In this document: one piece after another, positions 43,389-45,694 of the stretch | Numbering within the stretch: position 1 is the stretch's first letter | Layout: each line of letters begins with the position of its first letter | Source of the DNA: Methanoregula sp. PtaU1.Bin051 | GTDB lineage: Archaea > Halobacteriota > Methanomicrobia > Methanomicrobiales > Methanospirillaceae | Direction of reading: 5' to 3' | DNA: 45,694 nucleotides | Assembly: GCA_002067895.1 (NCBI GenBank) | Contig: MVRE01000018.1 | Coordinates: forward strand, 1-45,694 | The notes under the pieces: generated by a model | Told to the model about the DNA's origin: nothing | The model's input: only the letters and a program-made list of their open reading frames with translations | Databases searched by the model: none | Made by a program: the position numbers and the translations under genes

Positions 43389-44693
43389 ATGCCTACCAAG
43401 CATCGCGCTCTTAGTAATGGTAATCGGTTCTATGTCTCGGACGAGACGCACCGGGATTACATCGATGTGCTCCTGAACCGTTCTTTGAATGGAATTCCGA
43501 CAAATAAGGGAAAAGAACTCCTTCCGAAAATCTCAGCCAATGACGCGGCGTTAATCAAAAAGTTCTCTGCCGAAGTGCAGGCCACATCTCACGTTACCGT
43601 TAAACGGATTTACAAGTATCATTATATTCTGATTCATTGGAGAGAATTCATCGGAGAATTCCGCAAAAATTCCATTGAGGATATCTATGCGGGGATCACT
43701 TCGATCCAGAATGTGAAGGATGAAAATAACAACCCGCGATATGCAGCAAACACCCTCGTTGATTATCTTACAATTCTCAAGAAGTTCTATGTCTGGATGG
43801 GGGAGAACAAATACACAAAAATCAACCGTGAGAAAATCCGGAAGATTAAACCGCCAAAAGTCTCCCTGATGACAAAAACCATCGAGCAACTCTTGACAGA
43901 AGATGAGATTAAAGCCCTTATCACTGCCTGTACGAACAGCCGGGACCGGGCGATTCTTGCCACGATGTACGAAGGTGGATTCCGCATCGGTGAGATAGCC
44001 TCCTTACGATGGAGACAGGTAAAATTCAATGACTGGAATGTTGCCGTTAACGTCGATAACAAAACGCTGAAACCCCGGTACATCCCGTTAGTGATGGCAC
44101 GCCCGTACCTTTCAACATGGCGGAACGATTACCCGCTCCCCCTCTCGGAGGACGGCTTTGTATTCGTTACACATGGTAAACATGAACAGATCCAATACCG
44201 GGGTTTTGCAAAGCAACTTCAGAAGATCATTAAGAGGGCTGGTATCCGGAAACATATTACACCGCATCTGCTCCGGCACTCAAGGATCACTCATCTCATT
44301 CAGCAGGGATTCGGTGAGAGTAAGATCAAGCTGATGATGTGGGGGGATATCAACACCGATATGTTCCGGTGCTATGCCCACCTTTCAAATGCCGATATCG
44401 ATTCCGAAGTAGCACAACGTGCCGGTATCGCCATGCCGGAACCTCATAAGAAATCGGAGATTTTACAGCCCCGGCAATGTACGCGGTGCTATTATGTCAA
44501 TGAGCTGAGTGTCCGATTCTGTGATAATTGCGGGCAACCCCTGACCACCGAAGCTGCCGATAAATTGAAAGAGGCGAAAGAGGAGGCACACCTACTTCCG
44601 GAATATCAGGCAGGTTATCAAGCGGCTATGATGGAAATGCAAAAAGAATTACAGGATCTCAAAGAACAAGTTCGACAAATACAAAATACATAG
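43389..44693 (+). CDS. Tyrosine recombinase with C-terminal zinc ribbon
   Basis: A 434-residue integrase. A SAM-like core-binding domain covers about 45-155 and the catalytic domain 165-345: Arg199 in EGGFRIGEIASLRW, the beta-strand Lys region near 228, His293-x2-Arg296 in TPHLLRHSRITHL, Trp318 at the third position and nucleophile Tyr329 in FRCYAHLS. The tail adds a zinc ribbon (Cys364, Cys367, Cys378, Cys381; CTRCYYVNE, RFCDNCGQPL) and a coiled-coil-like end (about 388-432). It should integrate or excise the element at the right end. Base composition is more AT-rich than in housekeeping genes. Confidence 0.92.
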   Translation: MPTKHRALSNGNRFYVSDETHRDYIDVLLNRSLNGIPTNKGKELLPKISANDAALIKKFSAEVQATSHVTVKRIYKYHYILIHWREFIGEFRKNSIEDIYAGITSIQNVKDENNNPRYAANTLVDYLTILKKFYVWMGENKYTKINREKIRKIKPPKVSLMTKTIEQLLTEDEIKALITACTNSRDRAILATMYEGGFRIGEIASLRWRQVKFNDWNVAVNVDNKTLKPRYIPLVMARPYLSTWRNDYPLPLSEDGFVFVTHGKHEQIQYRGFAKQLQKIIKRAGIRKHITPHLLRHSRITHLIQQGFGESKIKLMMWGDINTDMFRCYAHLSNADIDSEVAQRAGIAMPEPHKKSEILQPRQCTRCYYVNELSVRFCDNCGQPLTTEAADKLKEAKEEAHLLPEYQAGYQAAMMEMQKELQDLKEQVRQIQNT

Positions 44694-44729
44694 TTAGATT
44701 ATAATTCGATCATCGCTTTTTTCGGGGCT

Positions 44730-45074
44730 TTAAGCAATTACTTGCCGGGTTAACTCTTTCTCAATGACCGCCGCGATATACTCGTACCCCTTATCCGGCG
44801 CGCCGTCGATTATGACCAGATACCGGCGGAGAACCCGTCGGCGGGTATCCGGATCTGATACACGGGTCAGGAAATCTTCTATATCCTTCAGAACCGCCCT
44901 ATGCGCCCGGTTAAACAAGATCATCTCCCCATGACACCGGCGGCAGATGTGCTGGGCGTCGGGAAAAAGCATCCGGCCCTTTTTGCACAGCATACACCGG
45001 TAATATTGCTTGGAGTCTCCGGGGAGATTATTACCGCCAATCATATTCCCTTCATTCCCGCCAGCGCGCCTCAT
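44730..45074 (-). CDS. Zinc-ribbon protein of the integrated element
   Basis: A 114-residue protein with a zinc ribbon (YRCMLCKKG; HICRRCHGEMILF, two CxxC pairs) and a helical tail (AVLKDIEDFLTRVSDPDTRRRVLRRYL, then YEYIAAVIEKELTRQ). I do not recognise a named family. Its layout parallels the next gene upstream, and the two are probably diverged duplicates. Start and upstream stop overlap by 23 bases. It converges with the integrase. A DNA- or RNA-binding role is possible. Confidence 0.65.
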   Translation of the reverse strand: MRRAGGNEGNMIGGNNLPGDSKQYYRCMLCKKGRMLFPDAQHICRRCHGEMILFNRAHRAVLKDIEDFLTRVSDPDTRRRVLRRYLVIIDGAPDKGYEYIAAVIEKELTRQVIA

Positions 45075-45375
45075 CCGCTAGCGCCGTGGTCAGGATTTTT
45101 CTTAAATAATCTCCCTCGACGCCCGCCTCTTTTACGTTCTCCAGACAGCTCAATAACTTGTTTCTCTTAAACGCCCTGCTGTGACTGCGATTTACAAAAC
45201 GCTCAATCTGCTTTTCCTTTTCGACGGTATCCGGGGCCAACAAATGCAGATTCCCCCCGCACTTAACACACCGCCACGGCGTCCCGGCGTTATCGGCATA
45301 GTGCGATGTTTGCCGCTGCCGATGATCGCAAGAGAGACATAAAAATTCATAATAAATATCTCGAAACATCTTCAC
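45052..45375 (-). CDS. Zinc-ribbon protein of the integrated element (paralogue)
   Basis: A 107-residue protein with a zinc ribbon (FLCLSCDHR; WRCVKCGGNLHLL) followed by a helical region (KEKQIERFVNRSHSRAFKRNKLLSCLENVKEAGVEGDYLRKILTTAL). The tail matches that of the 114-residue protein in the spacing of IExF, R, L and Y residues. No family is recognised. Its start overlaps the stop of the 97-residue gene by 4 bases, so the three form one compact minus-strand operon. Confidence 0.65.
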   Translation of the reverse strand: MKMFRDIYYEFLCLSCDHRQRQTSHYADNAGTPWRCVKCGGNLHLLAPDTVEKEKQIERFVNRSHSRAFKRNKLLSCLENVKEAGVEGDYLRKILTTALADEARWRE

Positions 45376-45665
45376 TCCCCCCCTTCACCTTGCCGTATCC
45401 GTTCAATCCTCTCCCGGCGTTCCTTCTCGCGCTTTAAAGAACCGTCCGGATCGATAACGCCGAACCCGCCCGACGGGTTAGGGTTGTCATTCCAGCCAAC
45501 AGGCCGGTCACCCGCTCCTGCCGGCGCTTTCTGTTCCGGCGGAGTCCATGGGCTAGTGATCGGCTTCCGTTTCGGGGCGGTTAATGAAGGTTTACCCGTG
45601 TTCTTCTTGCTGTTCTGGTAATTATTTTCTAACCATTCCGTTGAACCAAATTTTGCCATTTTCAT
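45372..45665 (-). CDS. Small disordered, charged protein of the integrated element
   Basis: A 97-residue protein. The first 80 residues are Pro-, Lys- and Asn-rich and probably disordered (KPSLTAPKRKPITSPWTPPEQ; PVGWNDNPNPSGGFGVIDPDG). The end is a highly charged helix (SLKREKERRERIERIRQ). No function is suggested by sequence. It heads the three-gene operon seen here; more genes may lie upstream, past the window edge. Confidence 0.6.
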   Translation of the reverse strand: MKMAKFGSTEWLENNYQNSKKNTGKPSLTAPKRKPITSPWTPPEQKAPAGAGDRPVGWNDNPNPSGGFGVIDPDGSLKREKERRERIERIRQGEGGE

Positions 45666-45694
45666 TCACACTCCGTTAACTGCAAAAAATATCC

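Overview
The window reads as the chromosome of a methanogenic euryarchaeon, most likely in or near the order Methanomicrobiales (Methanoregula/Methanosphaerula-like). This is inferred from gene content and was not tested by search. Archaeal markers are an initiator tRNA with an A1:U72 pair and no encoded CCA, ribosomal protein L37e, an LSm protein, archaeal SepF, a ZPR1-type zinc protein, an Lhr-type helicase and a TrpB2-type tryptophan synthase beta chain. A thiol:fumarate reductase pair and an acetyl-CoA synthetase/transporter pair fit an anaerobic methanogen that assimilates acetate. Most genes sit in tight runs with 4-base stop/start overlaps. Archaeal TATA boxes can be seen in front of several genes.

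Layout. 1-1142 is non-coding, G/C-run-rich and full of palindromes; it opens with a perfect 40-bp inverted repeat. 1143-4952 holds a TrmO-like tRNA methyltransferase, two small envelope proteins and three class I SAM methyltransferases. The middle methyltransferase has its N-terminus frameshifted by a 38-bp tandem duplication. 5068-11177 carries purF, L37e and LSm (one operon), a PUA protein, sepF, ZPR1, purM and aspartokinase. 11249-14334 is tfrAB. 14348-21750 is largely redox and oxygen defence: a glutaredoxin-thioredoxin reductase fusion, rubrerythrin, a one-domain desulforedoxin, a CMD/AhpD-fold protein and three iron-sulfur-flavoprotein-like proteins. A RadC homologue and a LamG surface protein lie among them.

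21783-27574 has an M50 protease, chorismate mutase and the minus-strand run argC-CBS-argJ-argB followed by a thioredoxin-CcdA fusion. 27667-34465 has an ADP-ribosylglycohydrolase, the acs-MFS operon behind a TATA box with a strong dyad, and a trpB2/NAD-kinase-like operon. 34633-41195 has the initiator tRNA, thioredoxin, a PCD-like protein, a HEAT-repeat/Lhr/ferritin-VIT1 run, another iron-sulfur flavoprotein and a cupredoxin lipoprotein followed by a frameshifted small membrane protein. pncB (41908-43173) is preceded by two TGTACA boxes one helical turn apart; trpB2 has one such box between its TATA box and start.

The right end (43389 to the edge) looks like the start of an integrated element: a tyrosine recombinase with a C-terminal zinc ribbon, facing a compact operon of small proteins. 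Two of these are probably diverged zinc-ribbon paralogues. The element continues past the window.

The best candidates for something undescribed are the palindromic tract at the left edge, the shared TGTACA sites at trpB2 and pncB, and the zinc-ribbon cassette at the right edge. All three are hypotheses from reading alone.
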